Positions 47,637-58,564 of a stretch of DNA of 64,000 nucleotides are shown in pieces. This stretch comes from Cytospora piceicola (lineage: Eukaryota > Ascomycota > Sordariomycetes > Diaporthales > Cytosporaceae). The DNA lies in the NCBI GenBank assembly GCA_023375675.1, contig JALQBC010000002.1, positions 1,364,001 through 1,428,000 on the forward strand. The letters run 5' to 3'. How positions within the stretch are numbered: the first letter of the stretch is position 1; every line of letters begins with the position of its first letter. The translations under genes and the position numbers were made by a program. The notes below the pieces were generated by a model, which made no database searches, had not been told where the DNA came from, and was given only the letters and a program-made list of their open reading frames with translations.

Positions 47637-48278
47637 TTTTACCGGAACTCATCTCATTACATACCCGGTACCGCCCGTTTCCGTACCCAAACTCAAAACA
47701 AATCTTGTAACAACCACGACACTCATAACTTTCGGCTATCCCAAAAATTGACTCTGGTCAAGCGCTGACAAAACGCAAAAATAACAGAGTACGGTTTCAC
47801 TTACGACTCGCGTTATTCCGTACCATCTCCCTTTGGAGTTGTGCCCGTGTAGTGCAGCTCTGCGAGGCTTTCATTAGCTTTCGCTTCGCCTCTCTGCCTC
47901 CGCCTCGACCAAGTTCGTTTTTGGATCGCGACGAAGGAACCTTTGGTGGCGTGGTCTGACGCATTTTCGGGCAGCTTGGAAGTTGGGCCCTTGACACTGG
48001 CCACATCATCAGCTCTGCGACCCTGCACGCTTGGCGCCACCAGCCAGCAGCTCCAGCCTGAAATCGAGAAGCACCGACCACCCGACCACACCAGCAAGAT
48101 CCACCCTGCAGCCAAGAACCACGCTAGTGTTTTAGCGCTGTTCCGATCCCTGGTTACGTCAGCCTTGTCCGTGCCTGCACGATACGATATCTAGTTGCCT
48201 GCGCGCTTTCCTCTACGGTAACATCTGCCTCTTGAAGGGACCCGGCGACCGTGTTCAAACAAGAGCACTTGCACCAAC

Positions 48279-50153
48279 ATGTTCCGCTTCTGGAGTTCTG
48301 ACGCAAAAGGAGGTGACAAGCTCGTTGAAGGAGACCACACCATGTCGATGTTGTCGAGAGACCTGCCCAGCCTTGCCACCAACCCATGTTCCCTCAAGAG
48401 GAAGGCGTCTGTTGTACACCAAGAGGCCGAAGACGATGATGTTTTTGGCGCAAAACGAGCCAAGATGGATTACAGCGTCGCGACTCCACCAGAGACACCC
48501 GCCATGCCACGTCAAGAATACTTTGCGTCGCAATCTCCACAAGCAAGCCCCAATACTGATCGCATAGTTAATATCATCAACGAGCAATTTGGGCATGAAA
48601 TCCTGCTGAAACACCAGGAGCTGCGCTTTATCAACCAAGAGTTGGCGAAATGCCAGGTTGCGATGGAGCAACTGCGCCGATGCCATCTCATACCCTACCC
48701 AACTACCTCTCCCACTCCACAACAGATGTTGGACATCGCCCAGGGGAAGGGTCCGGCGGTTCAGAGTAGACATGGTGAGACTGTTCCGCAGTGGGCACCG
48801 CCATTCGGAGTGATGGATGGGCCCTATGCTCGTCACTATGCCAAGTGGCTCATACCTGATTCCAAATTTGATGGCATGCTGCCTGAGTGGCAAGGCATAC
48901 CCAATGTCCCGAGAACTGCGGCCGAAGGACGAACGACGAGAAACAGTCTCACCGACGCTAGCGCCATCGGGAAGAGGGCTGGTCGGGGACAGACTGGTCA
49001 GAAACTCTCTGTCAGCTACCCTCCCCCGAAACCGAAAGCCCCGTGCATCGTCAAGAAGAGTGATGGCGTCACCGTCAAGCTTGTTTGCAACTTCTGTCAC
49101 CGGGAGGATTTCAGTAGCACCCAGGGTTTCATCAATCACTGTCGCATCGCTCACAAGAAGGAATACAAGTCACATGAGGAGGCCGCTGTTGACTGTGGCC
49201 GCCCTATCAGCGTTACTGAAAGCGGTAGCATCGGTAGTGAGGAGAAGCCGTCCAGCACCCCTCCTGCCTCTGGCATTGTTCATCCGCTTGCACGACCGGA
49301 CGCAACGGCTGACCAAAATGCCTACGCAACTTTGCTGGGACGCATCGACGACTCGCTCAGATTGCTTCACCAGGGAAACCTACCTGGCGTCTGCAGAATT
49401 CCTGCTGTGGCATCCCCAATCCTTTCTGCGGAGGTCGTCAGAAAGCCCTCGAAGAGTTTCGATGGTGCATCTGCGACTCCTTTCCTCTCCAAGTTGTTGC
49501 AATCACGAGATTTCAAGGGCGACCTCAGTGAACACGTCCAGGATGCTACGACCAAGATGGACCTTGATGGCATTTTGTCAGGCGACGACGATTATGATGA
49601 AGGAGAGCAGCCCATCACCTCGAATGCGAATGAGGCGACCCAAAACAAGATCCCGACAGCCGGAGCACGCGTGCCAACCACTGCCATGCGTATGCCTGCT
49701 CGAGCGGTGCCCGCTCCTCAGGCCCCTGGGCCACGCCCATCCAGCAGCAAAGGCCGGTCACCGCACCTCTCCTTTGGCTCGACATCATCGAAGCTTCCTG
49801 ATGCAGATTCTCCCACCAGCGGCGAATATGAGAGCTTGAGCGTGGACGACGCCAATCTGATGGAGGTTGAACAGAGCCCAACCACTGCGACAAGTATCAA
49901 CGCACCGTCACTGGTTAGCGACGATGGTGGGGACGATGAATCAGATGACGGGTCCTCTTCTGATGCTTCTGATGATGCTTCGATGGCCGACGTTGCGGAA
50001 GTCAACATCGAATATCCTGAGGTGCAAGATCTATCGCAGCATGGGGGCGGTGCAAGTACTGGTGCACGGATGAACAAGGAAGAGAATAGGCATGTCACCT
50101 TCGTCACACCCATGACCGGCAAAGCCGCAGCGCGACGCAAGCCGAATGTCTGA
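48279..50153 (+). CDS. ahc1: Ada histone acetyltransferase complex component, AHC1-like C2H2 protein
   Basis: Single exon, 624 aa, starting MFRFWSSDAKGG. An N-terminal basic patch (LKRKASV, GAKRAKMDY) is followed by a conserved helical block at about 92-145: DRIVNIINEQFGHEILLKHQ, ELRFINQELAKCQVAMEQLR. One C2H2 zinc finger is explicit: C270 and C273 in VCNFCHRED, H287 and H292 in FINHCRIAH (C-X2-C-X13-H-X4-H), continuing KKEYKSHEEAAVDCGR. The C-terminal half is Ser/Pro-rich and then strongly acidic (DDGGDDESDDGSSSDASDD). This arrangement matches the fungal AHC1-like C2H2 family, subunits of the Ada/Gcn5 acetyltransferase module. The assignment is from motif order, not a search. Confidence 0.82.
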   Translation: MFRFWSSDAKGGDKLVEGDHTMSMLSRDLPSLATNPCSLKRKASVVHQEAEDDDVFGAKRAKMDYSVATPPETPAMPRQEYFASQSPQASPNTDRIVNIINEQFGHEILLKHQELRFINQELAKCQVAMEQLRRCHLIPYPTTSPTPQQMLDIAQGKGPAVQSRHGETVPQWAPPFGVMDGPYARHYAKWLIPDSKFDGMLPEWQGIPNVPRTAAEGRTTRNSLTDASAIGKRAGRGQTGQKLSVSYPPPKPKAPCIVKKSDGVTVKLVCNFCHREDFSSTQGFINHCRIAHKKEYKSHEEAAVDCGRPISVTESGSIGSEEKPSSTPPASGIVHPLARPDATADQNAYATLLGRIDDSLRLLHQGNLPGVCRIPAVASPILSAEVVRKPSKSFDGASATPFLSKLLQSRDFKGDLSEHVQDATTKMDLDGILSGDDDYDEGEQPITSNANEATQNKIPTAGARVPTTAMRMPARAVPAPQAPGPRPSSSKGRSPHLSFGSTSSKLPDADSPTSGEYESLSVDDANLMEVEQSPTTATSINAPSLVSDDGGDDESDDGSSSDASDDASMADVAEVNIEYPEVQDLSQHGGGASTGARMNKEENRHVTFVTPMTGKAAARRKPNV

Positions 50154-51293
50154 GACTTACCAAAGGGCGGATAAGGGTCGCCCATTCTACGATTTTCACG
50201 AATAACCCCGTTGTGACTACACTTTTAATACCTCAGCGACTCAGCGCCGGCGATATGCCGCTTCTTTGAATGCACTCCTTCTCGCCCACGACGACTATAA
50301 GCAGGTTGCTTCTAGGTCACATTTCTTGCTTCTCCACGGTACTTCTTCCGTAATCCTGGATCGTTGTTCGAGGCAGCTCGATCTATTTGTCAACGCGTTG
50401 ATGTCAACCCGGAAGACTGCAAAGAGCCTCATTGTACACCAAACTGGCGAAAGAATACGGCATAGAGAAAGGTGGCGACGAGTCGGTATACACCGGCGTG
50501 ACTGTTTGTTTTTTTGTTTGAAAGGTTTATTGGAATGGAGCAAAACTGCTAAGTGGGAAGCGTTTGCGTGGGACACGAGGACTAGACCTCTGCAAAGCGT
50601 GTCTTTGTTACATAACTGCTGTTACCCTGTACATACCCCATGCATACGATAAGATGATTGAAAATGAGATACCACCCCGACACCTTGGCTCCAAATGGCT
50701 TTGTGAACTCGTCCATGTGTTGCTTCATGTGTCCCGTTTAGGACCTATACTTGTAAACGACTACGCGGGTGCTACTCGTCAACTGCAGCTGCACCGTGTT
50801 GAGAAGTTGGCCGTCAAAGCTGACAGTCTAACACGATGCTGTGTTTTGTTGCCAACTTGATATCAAAGCACATCTCCGAGTATCCTCATCACCAGATAAA
50901 AATATTGACAACATAGATACCATGAACAACTCATAACTCTCTTGGTTATATTAATGGGGCCCCTTTGCAGCCCAACCCCGTCTCTCTTTGGTGCCTGTTG
51001 GAGTACTAGGCTCCAGCTGTGCCGTCCACAGCCTTTGGCTTGATGGAAGTGCGAAGGGGTTTCTCGTCCTGAAATCACTGACAAGGGAAAGGTAAAAGGC
51101 AAGCCTAGGTATAGGCAACCCGCCGAGCGCATTACAAAGATTTTAAGAAGAAACGAGCCGGACACGGCCCAAAGTGGACGTCCTTGAAACCTTCCAACTA
51201 CTCATCCGTCTTGCATGATCCATTATACATCATACCTTGCCACTTACCCATCCAACTACCGAGGCAACACCCCTGAATAGCCCATATTCACAC
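50154..51293. other. Convergent intergenic region
   Basis: About 1.1 kb between the AHC1-like stop and the stop of the minus-strand GPI protein. No gene supported. Confidence 0.45.
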
Positions 51294-52170
51294 TCACAGC
51301 ATGACACCCATGACGCCAGCGATGGCAACCAGCAGCCCACCGGCGTTGAACGCCAGGTCGGCAGCACTGTTCGCGCTGGAGCTCGCGCTGGCGCTGGCGC
51401 TGGCCGTCGAGTCGGCCGTCGAGGTGCCCGCGGACGCCGTCCCGGTGGCGGCCGTGGCGGCAGAGCCGCTGGAGGTGGCGGTGGGCGCGGCGGTGGCGGC
51501 GGCGGTGTTTGTGGAGGAGTACTGAGAGGCGAGCGCTGGGCCGAGGGAGGGGGATGGTCAGCCTGTTTCTTCTTCTCCTCCGGGTGGGGACCTGCTGCAT
51601 CTCTGTTTCTTGGGGGGGGGTAGCTTACCGCAGTACTGGCTGACAAGGCCTGCGTACGTGGCCTGGCGGGAGTCGCCGGGGCAGTTGTTGAAGCAGCTGG
51701 ATGAGGGGGGGTTGTTAGCATGTTGGACCAGATCTTGTATGAGGTGTCTCTTTCGTCCGTCTATTGCTGCTCGGGACGTCGTGGCCGGGGGCGGCAGTGT
51801 GCTGTCGACTTGAGACAACCCCCTGCCGCTCCATCAACTCCACGATCGGCTCGCTGCCTCTTCACTGCCTGCAGCGTATTGACAACCGGAAACCAGGGCG
51901 TGACTGTGTGTCCATGTCCGCCTGGCACGGAACGGGTCATATGTGGGTGGCGTGGGTGAGCACTCACGTAACCTCAGCCTGATAGGCAGCACACTGACAG
52001 GAATAATCCGTCGAGATACAGTTCTTTTGCGTGGACTCCGTGTCTGTCAGGCACTGGTCGACGATGTATTCGGCCGCACAGCTCGACGTGGAAGTAACTG
52101 CGCTGCTCGTGGTTGTTGCTGCCAGGGCGGATGCCAGAAGGGCGGCAAGAGAGAAGATGATGGCCTTCAT
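51294..52170 (-). CDS. GPI-anchored eight-cysteine (CFEM-like) cell-surface protein
   Basis: Three exons on the minus strand: 51968-52170, 51629-51696 and 51294-51535, giving 170 aa. The first intron (271 nt) is long but has a GCTAAC branch site and CAG acceptor. The second (93 nt) has a GTAAGC donor. Residues 1-17 (MKAIIFSLAALLASALA) form a signal peptide. The mature core carries eight cysteines, including DQCLTDTESTQKNC, YSCQC, TCFNNC and SQYC, the count expected of CFEM or related fungal adhesin modules. A Thr/Ser/Ala-rich stalk (about 95-150) and a hydrophobic tail (GGLLVAIAGVMGVML) indicate a GPI anchor. The pattern is not a perfect CFEM fit, so the exact family is open. Likely a cell-wall or plasma-membrane protein; ligand unknown. 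Confidence 0.8.
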
Positions 52171-53386
52171 TATGTCGTTTATGTGAAGATACCTGATAGT
52201 TGTATGAGAGCTCCTGGAATTGTACAGTTTGAATCTCTCAAAGTTGAAGATATTCGAATGCCAAATTACTTAAGTGTATGAAGATGAGTCCGAAGTGCAG
52301 CACAAGAGACACGGATAATAATCAACGAGACCCAAAACGAACGATGGGGCAACTACCCTATTGGCGACCACGGTCTGCGAGATTCGTGGACAGGGAGACC
52401 GAAGAGAGAAAATAGGAGAACAAGTGACCCTGGGAGCTTCATTGGAAGCTTCAAATAAAAACATGGGGCAGAGTCCGGAGATTCCCCTGACGCGTTTCCG
52501 GGGGATAGGGAACTGTATGGCGTCCCCCAAGTCCACTTGGACGACTACTTGAGCTGAAGTGAGAATACGAACTAGATCGCAAGGAGGAAGGGTCACCAAG
52601 CCACCGGACATGGGTTCACTGCGAGCAAGGCGAGTTCGATAGACCGGGGGGGTGTAAGATATTGATGATGGCCTCATCTGCAGTGATCAATTTCCCCAGA
52701 AAGTTGTGCATGTTGCGCGAGGTCGGGTCAGGGAATGGTGTTATTCGTCCAATGAGAAGTTGCCGAGATTTGTTGCCAGGTAATGCGACCCCATTCCTAG
52801 TTATTGACTTGTTGGAGCTGCATAGCATACCGTCAATGGGGAGGATGCGATGCAACCCTCGGATGAATGGGCCCACGCTGCAATGAGGCAAAGTCATTAT
52901 TGGGAAACCCCAGTCCAGGACATCATGTAAGTATCCTGATCACTGAACCAAGGTATATAGGTGTACATATTGTATGTACTATGTGATAAACAATTTCTTA
53001 TTAATGAGTAAAGTCGGCTTGATCTAAAATTGCAATGGTACGACTCGGAGGCGCTCAAAAAAGAAACTGGAAGTCATGGTTGTAAGACAGGGTTGTGGTT
53101 GGAGGGGCCGCAGGTGCGGTGCTATCGTACGGACAGACACAGCAGTGCGTATACGAACATATATGCCGACGTAAGCTCGCCTCATCGCTCGTGTTCGAAG
53201 CCGGGCAGTTTGCCAAGCATAAAAGATATCGTAGGAGATGGGTCCGGTAGTATTTGATGCGGCGGTGACATGTCGGATTTATGGATGTCCTCGCCCATTC
53301 CCTTCAGTGTTATGGTGGGACAGTCCGTCCGGACAAGCCAGGAGACGCCCACACTTGTTGGAGACCTCAGGAAATCAGATCCGGGA
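52171..53386. other. Intergenic, no gene seen
   Basis: About 1.2 kb between two minus-strand genes. It holds the promoter of the GPI-anchored gene and the 3' UTR of the proton channel. Small frames here look random. Confidence 0.45.
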
Positions 53387-54065
53387 TCAGGACTCATCGC
53401 CTTCGGCCTCTCCTTCACTCGTGGATTTGAAATGCCTGAGCTCACGCTTCAACCGGGCGTTCTCCTCCTCCAGCCGCTCAGCTTTCATCTCGATGTCTTC
53501 CATGCGCTCCGAGGCACCGACAGACATTTCCTCGATGATCTTGACAAAGCGCCAGAGACGCAAAATGATGACAAGGGAGGCAACTTCCTCGACGATACCA
53601 CGCGTCAAAGTGTCAATGAGGAAACTAGCAATAATGATCAAGGCGTCGAAAAGGTGAAACCAGGACCGGAGGTATCTTGTATCAACTGTCAGTAAGTGCA
53701 AGGCAATCAGAGAAGATATGGAAACAGTTGAGATGCGCTCACTTGAAGCCAAAGGCCCACAAACACATGGCCAGTTCGACCATGAACAGGGAGGAGAAGA
53801 CAAGTCCAGCAATTTCTAAGCCTTCTCGCACGTCAGGAACCCACTTGTCATTCTCGATCCTCTTATCGCAGTCAATCAGTGCGATAAATATGTCAGCTAG
53901 AAGGCAGGAGACATCTAAGGCTACCAGAGCCAATGTGAGATAGTGCTTCTGCTTGGAGACGAGCAAGCCTTGACACCTGTGACGCTGCCGTGCGTGAGTG
54001 CTGATCACGTCTGGGCTCTGCTGGTCCTGAAGCAGGGGCTCTTGCTCGTTGGCCTGCTCATCCAT
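53387..54065 (-). CDS. hv1: Voltage-gated proton channel (Hv1 type)
   Basis: A lone voltage-sensor domain that conducts protons out of the cell when depolarised. Two exons, 53743-54065 and 53387-53675 (67-nt intron, GTGAGC donor), give 203 aa. S1 (about 43-64, LTLALVALDVSCLLADIF) has D51 at the place of the selectivity aspartate. S2 spans about 80-106, with E97. S3 (113-131) has the conserved FDALIIIASF acid D118 and a second acid, D129. S4 is LVIILRLWRFVKIIEE, with positive residues R147, R150 and K153 at every third position. Residues 157-185 form a coiled coil (RMEDIEMKAERLEEENARLK), as in dimeric Hv1. There is no pore domain. The third sensor charge is Lys instead of Arg. Transcribed away from the RING gene. 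Confidence 0.93.
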
Positions 54066-55024
54066 TGCCGCGAGAAGTTCAGAGTGACAGAAAACTTTGG
54101 GACTTTGTAAATAACCTCAGAAAGGCGGCCGCGAGGCTGACAATAGTTTGATGCCAAGACTTAGGGAAGGCGAAGGAGACGTGACAAGGCTGTAACACCT
54201 TGGATACAGCAGTGAGGATGGCAGTCGTTCACACACAGAGGCGTTGCTATGTGCTCTGGGGGATGATGCATGCGATGGAAGACTGTAGGCGCCGCCAGTG
54301 GGCCAAGAACAAGTTGTTCACGTTGGAAGTCACAAGAGTGGAGACGCAGCAGCTTCTCGTTATTCGATGTCGCCCAAACAGGTGGCTCAAGCAACTCGAT
54401 ATAACCTCAGACGGGGTAATGAGCTACATCTAATTCGGAGCCTGCCTTCTCGGGAATGAAATGTACATGCAATTCTCATCATAGGCAGCTTGAGCATTTA
54501 CTTACTACTGTGTATACAGGGAGCAAACAATAAGACATGGACTACCCGGGCAGCCGGGTTATGGTGGATGACTAATTCGGTGAAACTGGTGTCATGGCCG
54601 TCAGTCGACTTTGCCCCGCCGATTAGCATCCGAGGCAGCCAGTGACTCTCTCGACAGACATCTTTTCGAGGTCCCTTTGGGATCCCAAGGTCAGGTCTAC
54701 TCTATCGGTAGACCTTCTCATCTCTAGCTCACATCAAACGGCTCTTCGCCTCAATTCTGCCTAGGGAATAATCCCGATTCGATGCTACAAACCACTACAT
54801 CCTTCCTGACATTGAGTCCCCCTTACGCCTCGTCAGTCTACGTCACGACCTGTGGTCGTAAACTCGGACCATCAATCGCGAGACAATAGATCATCTGAGC
54901 GGATTGCGGATTGCGAACCTTATACATTCATATCGTCACTCTTGTCGGCACTGTTTATCCAGCATTGCGCGGCCTCTCTTCAATTTGTGATAGAAATCAG
55001 ATCATTGTCTTCCGCCCTCGGAAC
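54066..55024. promoter_or_regulatory. Divergent promoter region, proton channel / RING ligase
   Basis: About 960 nt between divergent starts, with no gene supported. The ORF that reaches upstream of the RING gene's ATG begins with TTG and is leader sequence. Confidence 0.4.
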
Positions 55025-56992
55025 ATGTCGACCCCATCCAATCTAGGCGGCAAGTCCTCAACGGCTCAATCGTCGGCGTCCTATTCCAGTACACCATTCG
55101 CACCTGCTGCATCATCGAGTTTCGAGTCGAATCGCCGAACGTCGCAGACCAACCCGTCCTTGCCCATCGCGGCGCCTAGGAAAGGACAGGCGCAGAGGAG
55201 GCAACATAGGAATCAGAAAAGAGCTGGCTCATATAGGGACGACGAAGACGAGATGGACGAGTTAAGAGCCATCCGCAACGCGTCCAGTCGCCGAGGCCAG
55301 ACCTCAATCACCCACCTGCTGAACTATTCCACGCCTCGACCTCAGATTGACAACCACCACTACTCCTACAACCGGAATTACCGACGCAATCCGACCTGGG
55401 GGTCTGGTCATCACGCTGCCGACAAGGCCCGTTACGTCCATGCCAACTATCGCTTCATAGTCTCTCCCAAGGGAGACTACTCGAAGCAGGCTGTTGACGC
55501 CGATGTACATCTTGACTGGGCTGATGTGCTCCAGGTTATAGCATCTGCCGAGTCCCAGGCGGCCTCCTGCCCTATTTGTCTTTCCGAGCCTGTGGCTCCT
55601 AGGATGGCAAACTGCGGTCACATATTCTGCTTGCCCTGTTTGATCCGGTTCATGCACTCGACCTCGACTGACGAACCGACCCCTCAGGAGAAGAAGGCAA
55701 GATGGAGGAAGTGCCCGATCTGCGATGATAGCATCTATACGTCTGAAGTGCGGCCAGTGCGCTTCTATGCCGGCCAGGAGAGCCCACTGCCGCGTCCAGG
55801 GGACGATGTCGTGCTCAGGCTCATGATGCGATACGACAAATCAACGTTGGCCCTGCCAAGGGAGGGCGGTGCAGAGGTGCTGGACTCCGCAGACGCGATA
55901 CCCTGGCACTTCGCAGCCAACGTCTTGGATTATGCTCGTCTTATGCGAGGCACAACCGGTTACATGATGGAGCAATATGAGCAGGAGATCGACGATCTAA
56001 CAAAGCAGGAGAAGGAGGACGAGTTACTGTTCAATGAAGACGGCGAATGGACGCAACGGGCAATCAAGGCTATCCAAGCTGCTAAAGACAAGGTCAAGGA
56101 CCTAGGAGAAGTCGAGGTTGCCGTGGCAGAAGCGTCAAAGAAGGCTAGCTCCAGCAAACCACGCCAGTCAGAACATGATTTCTATTTCTACACGTCACCT
56201 CCACATCTCTATCTCTCACCACTGGATATCCGGATCCTCAAGACCAAATATGGAGACTTCTCGCAGTTCCCATCAACCTTACTTCCAAGAGTTGAACACA
56301 TCTCGACCGGAAATACGGTCGACGATGTCCTCCGAAAACGAGCAAAGTACCTTGCTCACCTGCCACGTGGATGTCTTATCTCGTTTCTGGAGTGCGATTG
56401 GACTGATATTGTCCCGGACGACATCCTGGACACCTTCAAAGAGGACATACAGCGACGTCGGAAGCGCAACCATGACAAGGAAGTGCAGGAGGAGCGCGAA
56501 CGTATCCAAGCAGAACGCATTGAATCCGCTGCGTACCGGCGTGGGGCGGCTAGAGGGCTGAACTCGATGGACGAAGACTTCACTATTAAGTACAGTGACG
56601 AGGGCAATTCTGATCGCCTCAACCTGGACGAGTTTCAACCACTGGGCGCGTCTAGCGCAACCCCTCCGAATCCTCGGCATGGGTTCTCGTCATTGGCGTC
56701 AATGTCGACAAGTCCACCAACGCAAAAGACGGTCTGGGGTACCCATGCTCTACAACTTTCACCTAGAACGGGCCCAACAGAACCCGGACCGAAGGCGGAC
56801 GATGGATGGCTGCAGGAAGAACAGTTCTTGGAATCGCTCGGTACAGCAGACCTTGCTGTTCAGATGGAGGCTCTGGGAGTGGAGGAGCCCACGCCGGAGG
56901 GGCCGTCTGGAGGGAACGGCGGCGGCAAGAAGAAAAAGAAGCAAAAACAGAAGATCACATTGATGAGCACAGGTGGTAAGAGAGGCCTGTGA
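55025..56992 (+). CDS. mag2: RING-finger E3 ubiquitin ligase, RNF10/Mag2-like
   Basis: Single exon, 655 aa, from the first ATG (MSTPSNLGGKSSTAQ). The disordered Ser-rich head ends in a segment conserved in the family (ADKARYVHANYRFIV, VHLDWADVLQVI). The RING domain runs from C182-C185 (SCPICLSEPVAPRMANCGH, IFCLPCLIRF) to C230-C233 (RKCPICDDSIY), followed by VRPVRFYAG. Further family-like blocks are DFYFYTSPPHLYLSPLDIRI, LKTKYGDFSQFPSTLLPRVE and YLAHLPRGCLISFLECDW. The tail is Lys-rich (GGKKKKKQKQKI). In yeast and humans such proteins (Mag2, RNF10) ubiquitinate 40S ribosomal proteins in ribosome quality control. That role is inferred from family. Confidence 0.9.
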   Translation: MSTPSNLGGKSSTAQSSASYSSTPFAPAASSSFESNRRTSQTNPSLPIAAPRKGQAQRRQHRNQKRAGSYRDDEDEMDELRAIRNASSRRGQTSITHLLNYSTPRPQIDNHHYSYNRNYRRNPTWGSGHHAADKARYVHANYRFIVSPKGDYSKQAVDADVHLDWADVLQVIASAESQAASCPICLSEPVAPRMANCGHIFCLPCLIRFMHSTSTDEPTPQEKKARWRKCPICDDSIYTSEVRPVRFYAGQESPLPRPGDDVVLRLMMRYDKSTLALPREGGAEVLDSADAIPWHFAANVLDYARLMRGTTGYMMEQYEQEIDDLTKQEKEDELLFNEDGEWTQRAIKAIQAAKDKVKDLGEVEVAVAEASKKASSSKPRQSEHDFYFYTSPPHLYLSPLDIRILKTKYGDFSQFPSTLLPRVEHISTGNTVDDVLRKRAKYLAHLPRGCLISFLECDWTDIVPDDILDTFKEDIQRRRKRNHDKEVQEERERIQAERIESAAYRRGAARGLNSMDEDFTIKYSDEGNSDRLNLDEFQPLGASSATPPNPRHGFSSLASMSTSPPTQKTVWGTHALQLSPRTGPTEPGPKADDGWLQEEQFLESLGTADLAVQMEALGVEEPTPEGPSGGNGGGKKKKKQKQKITLMSTGGKRGL

Positions 56993-57986
56993 GCAACGAC
57001 TGTAGATGAGTCGGATACGGCCTCAGTACACTCCACCTCGACGAAGGTCGAAACCTGCTCTGCCTCTCGGACCTGGCAGTTCTCCTCAGCTCCAAGACAG
57101 GATCGAGCGAACGAGGAAATTGTTCGCCTTGATCGGTCCAGATATGGGCTGCGGTAGTCTTGGGGATAGAACTCCATAGACTTGCGCCGAGTATATAGAG
57201 CGGACGACTAGCCATGATGCCTTGACGACAGTTCAAGGCAATATGTACGATACTTGCAGAGATGTAAGGTGCCAGGAAAGTCTCATAGCCTAGGCATGGC
57301 CTTCAGCCTCCCTACGAGATGGGGATGGGCTTGTCGATACAATGGGATTTAGCGTCTCGAATTTGAAATGGGCATATACAACACATACAACCAACCACTT
57401 GATACGAACTCCACAGTCAGCAGCAAAGGCGTAAGACCGGGGTCATAGTAATAAGAAGCACGGAATCCGGACTACTGTGTATATGTGAATTGCCGCGGAC
57501 GAACAGCTCCGGCATCAGCACAAGGCTGCATCGCAACCCCACAGTTGTCCCAGCGCGCGGCCAACAAGCTTCTCGGAGGCGAATCGGTGCACACCTCCTT
57601 CTGGTCGGTTCTGACCTTCTCAAATGAGACATGCAGACACGGGCCTCTATGCATCGCCTGCAGCCTTGAGGATCGAGAATGCCCGCTTAAAATTACATCA
57701 AAGCGACCTCACCTTGATCAATAGGGGCGAGGCTGACCGATCCGACGGGTTATTACATCACGGCTCGCATGACATCATCCTATCAGAAGCTTTGACTGCT
57801 GTGTAGAAATATACAATATATGAGACCAAGCAACATGGCATCTGAAGTCGTTCAATCATTCAACATCTTCATCAAACAATCTATCCTCAAATCAGACTAT
57901 CTACCCACAACTTTGATACCCAACTCTCCCCCAGACCAAAAACACGCCAGCCAGAAATCACCACCAACCTCACCAAATCATCCATA
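56993..57986. other. Intergenic, no gene seen
   Basis: About 1 kb holding the RING gene's 3' UTR and the promoter of the small hydrophilic gene. The last 100 nt before 57987 are A/C-rich, as expected for a leader. Confidence 0.45.
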
Positions 57987-58564
57987 ATGGTCGGAAAGGC
58001 ACCCAGCGAAGGCACCAAGGTCACCCTCGGCGAGAACGCCCCCGTGGTCCGCGAGGGCGCCGGGGCCGTGCAGTCCGAGTCCCTCGCGGCGCAGTCGGTC
58101 CGTGAGGGCGGCGAGTTCGCCAACAACCGCAACATCAACGAGGTCGGCGACAAGACGGGGGCCAGCATCACCTCCCAAGTCCACAGCAGCGTCGGCGCGT
58201 CCGCCGAGCCACAGGGCCAGGCGGCGCCCGGCTACGTGGGCAACCAGTACACCCGCGACTCCGCGGGGCCTCATGGCAAGAACATCACCGAGGACCCTGA
58301 GTGTAAGTGTTGGACCCCCCCCCTCGGATGTGGGAGGATGTATCCACAAAACAGAATAAAAGTTGATACTAACGTTTTCGAACAGTGATTGGACGACCTG
58401 GCAAGTTCAACGTCGAGCCCGGTTCCATCGAGGACCCTGGGCGTGTTGCGGAGCAGAACATGGCACTGAAGCAGACGCGTGGTGCGCCTGGGACTGGAGA
58501 GCGTCAGAGCGGGGCGGGCAACCAGCAGCCTTTTGGTGCTCTGGACAACGAGACCTCTGCATAA
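57987..58564 (+). CDS. Small hydrophilic protein, unknown function
   Basis: Two exons (57987-58302, 58386-58564; GTAAGT donor, CAG acceptor) give 164 aa. The protein is Gly/Ala/Glu/Asn-rich with no cysteine and no hydrophobic helix. It starts MVGKAPSEGTKVTLGENAPV and includes ESLAAQSVREGGEFANNRN, AAPGYVGNQYTRD, LIGRPGKFNVEPGSIEDPG and a tail ending DNETSA. This composition suggests a disordered, perhaps stress-related (LEA-like) protein. I recall similar uncharacterised proteins in other Sordariomycetes but cannot name a family. Strong C-ending codon use suggests high expression. The in-phase, canonical intron supports the model. Confidence 0.75.

Larger units (their letters stand above)
44712..48278. 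promoter_or_regulatory. Long divergent intergenic region with CT-rich leader
   Basis: About 3.6 kb with no supported gene. TACCTAGGTA is at 45003-45012, 45287-45296 and 45674-45683. From about 46,560 to 48,250 the plus strand becomes pyrimidine-rich with CT microsatellites. This fits a long 5' leader or promoter of the AHC1-like gene that begins at 48279. The frames there (for example 46587-47183) are low-complexity Pro/Ser/Leu and look like products of the CT bias. Some could be upstream ORFs. Confidence 0.4.

Noticed and set aside
54911..55024. 38-residue N-terminal extension of the RING protein
   Set aside because: The frame begins with TTG, not ATG. The first ATG (55025) has a good context.
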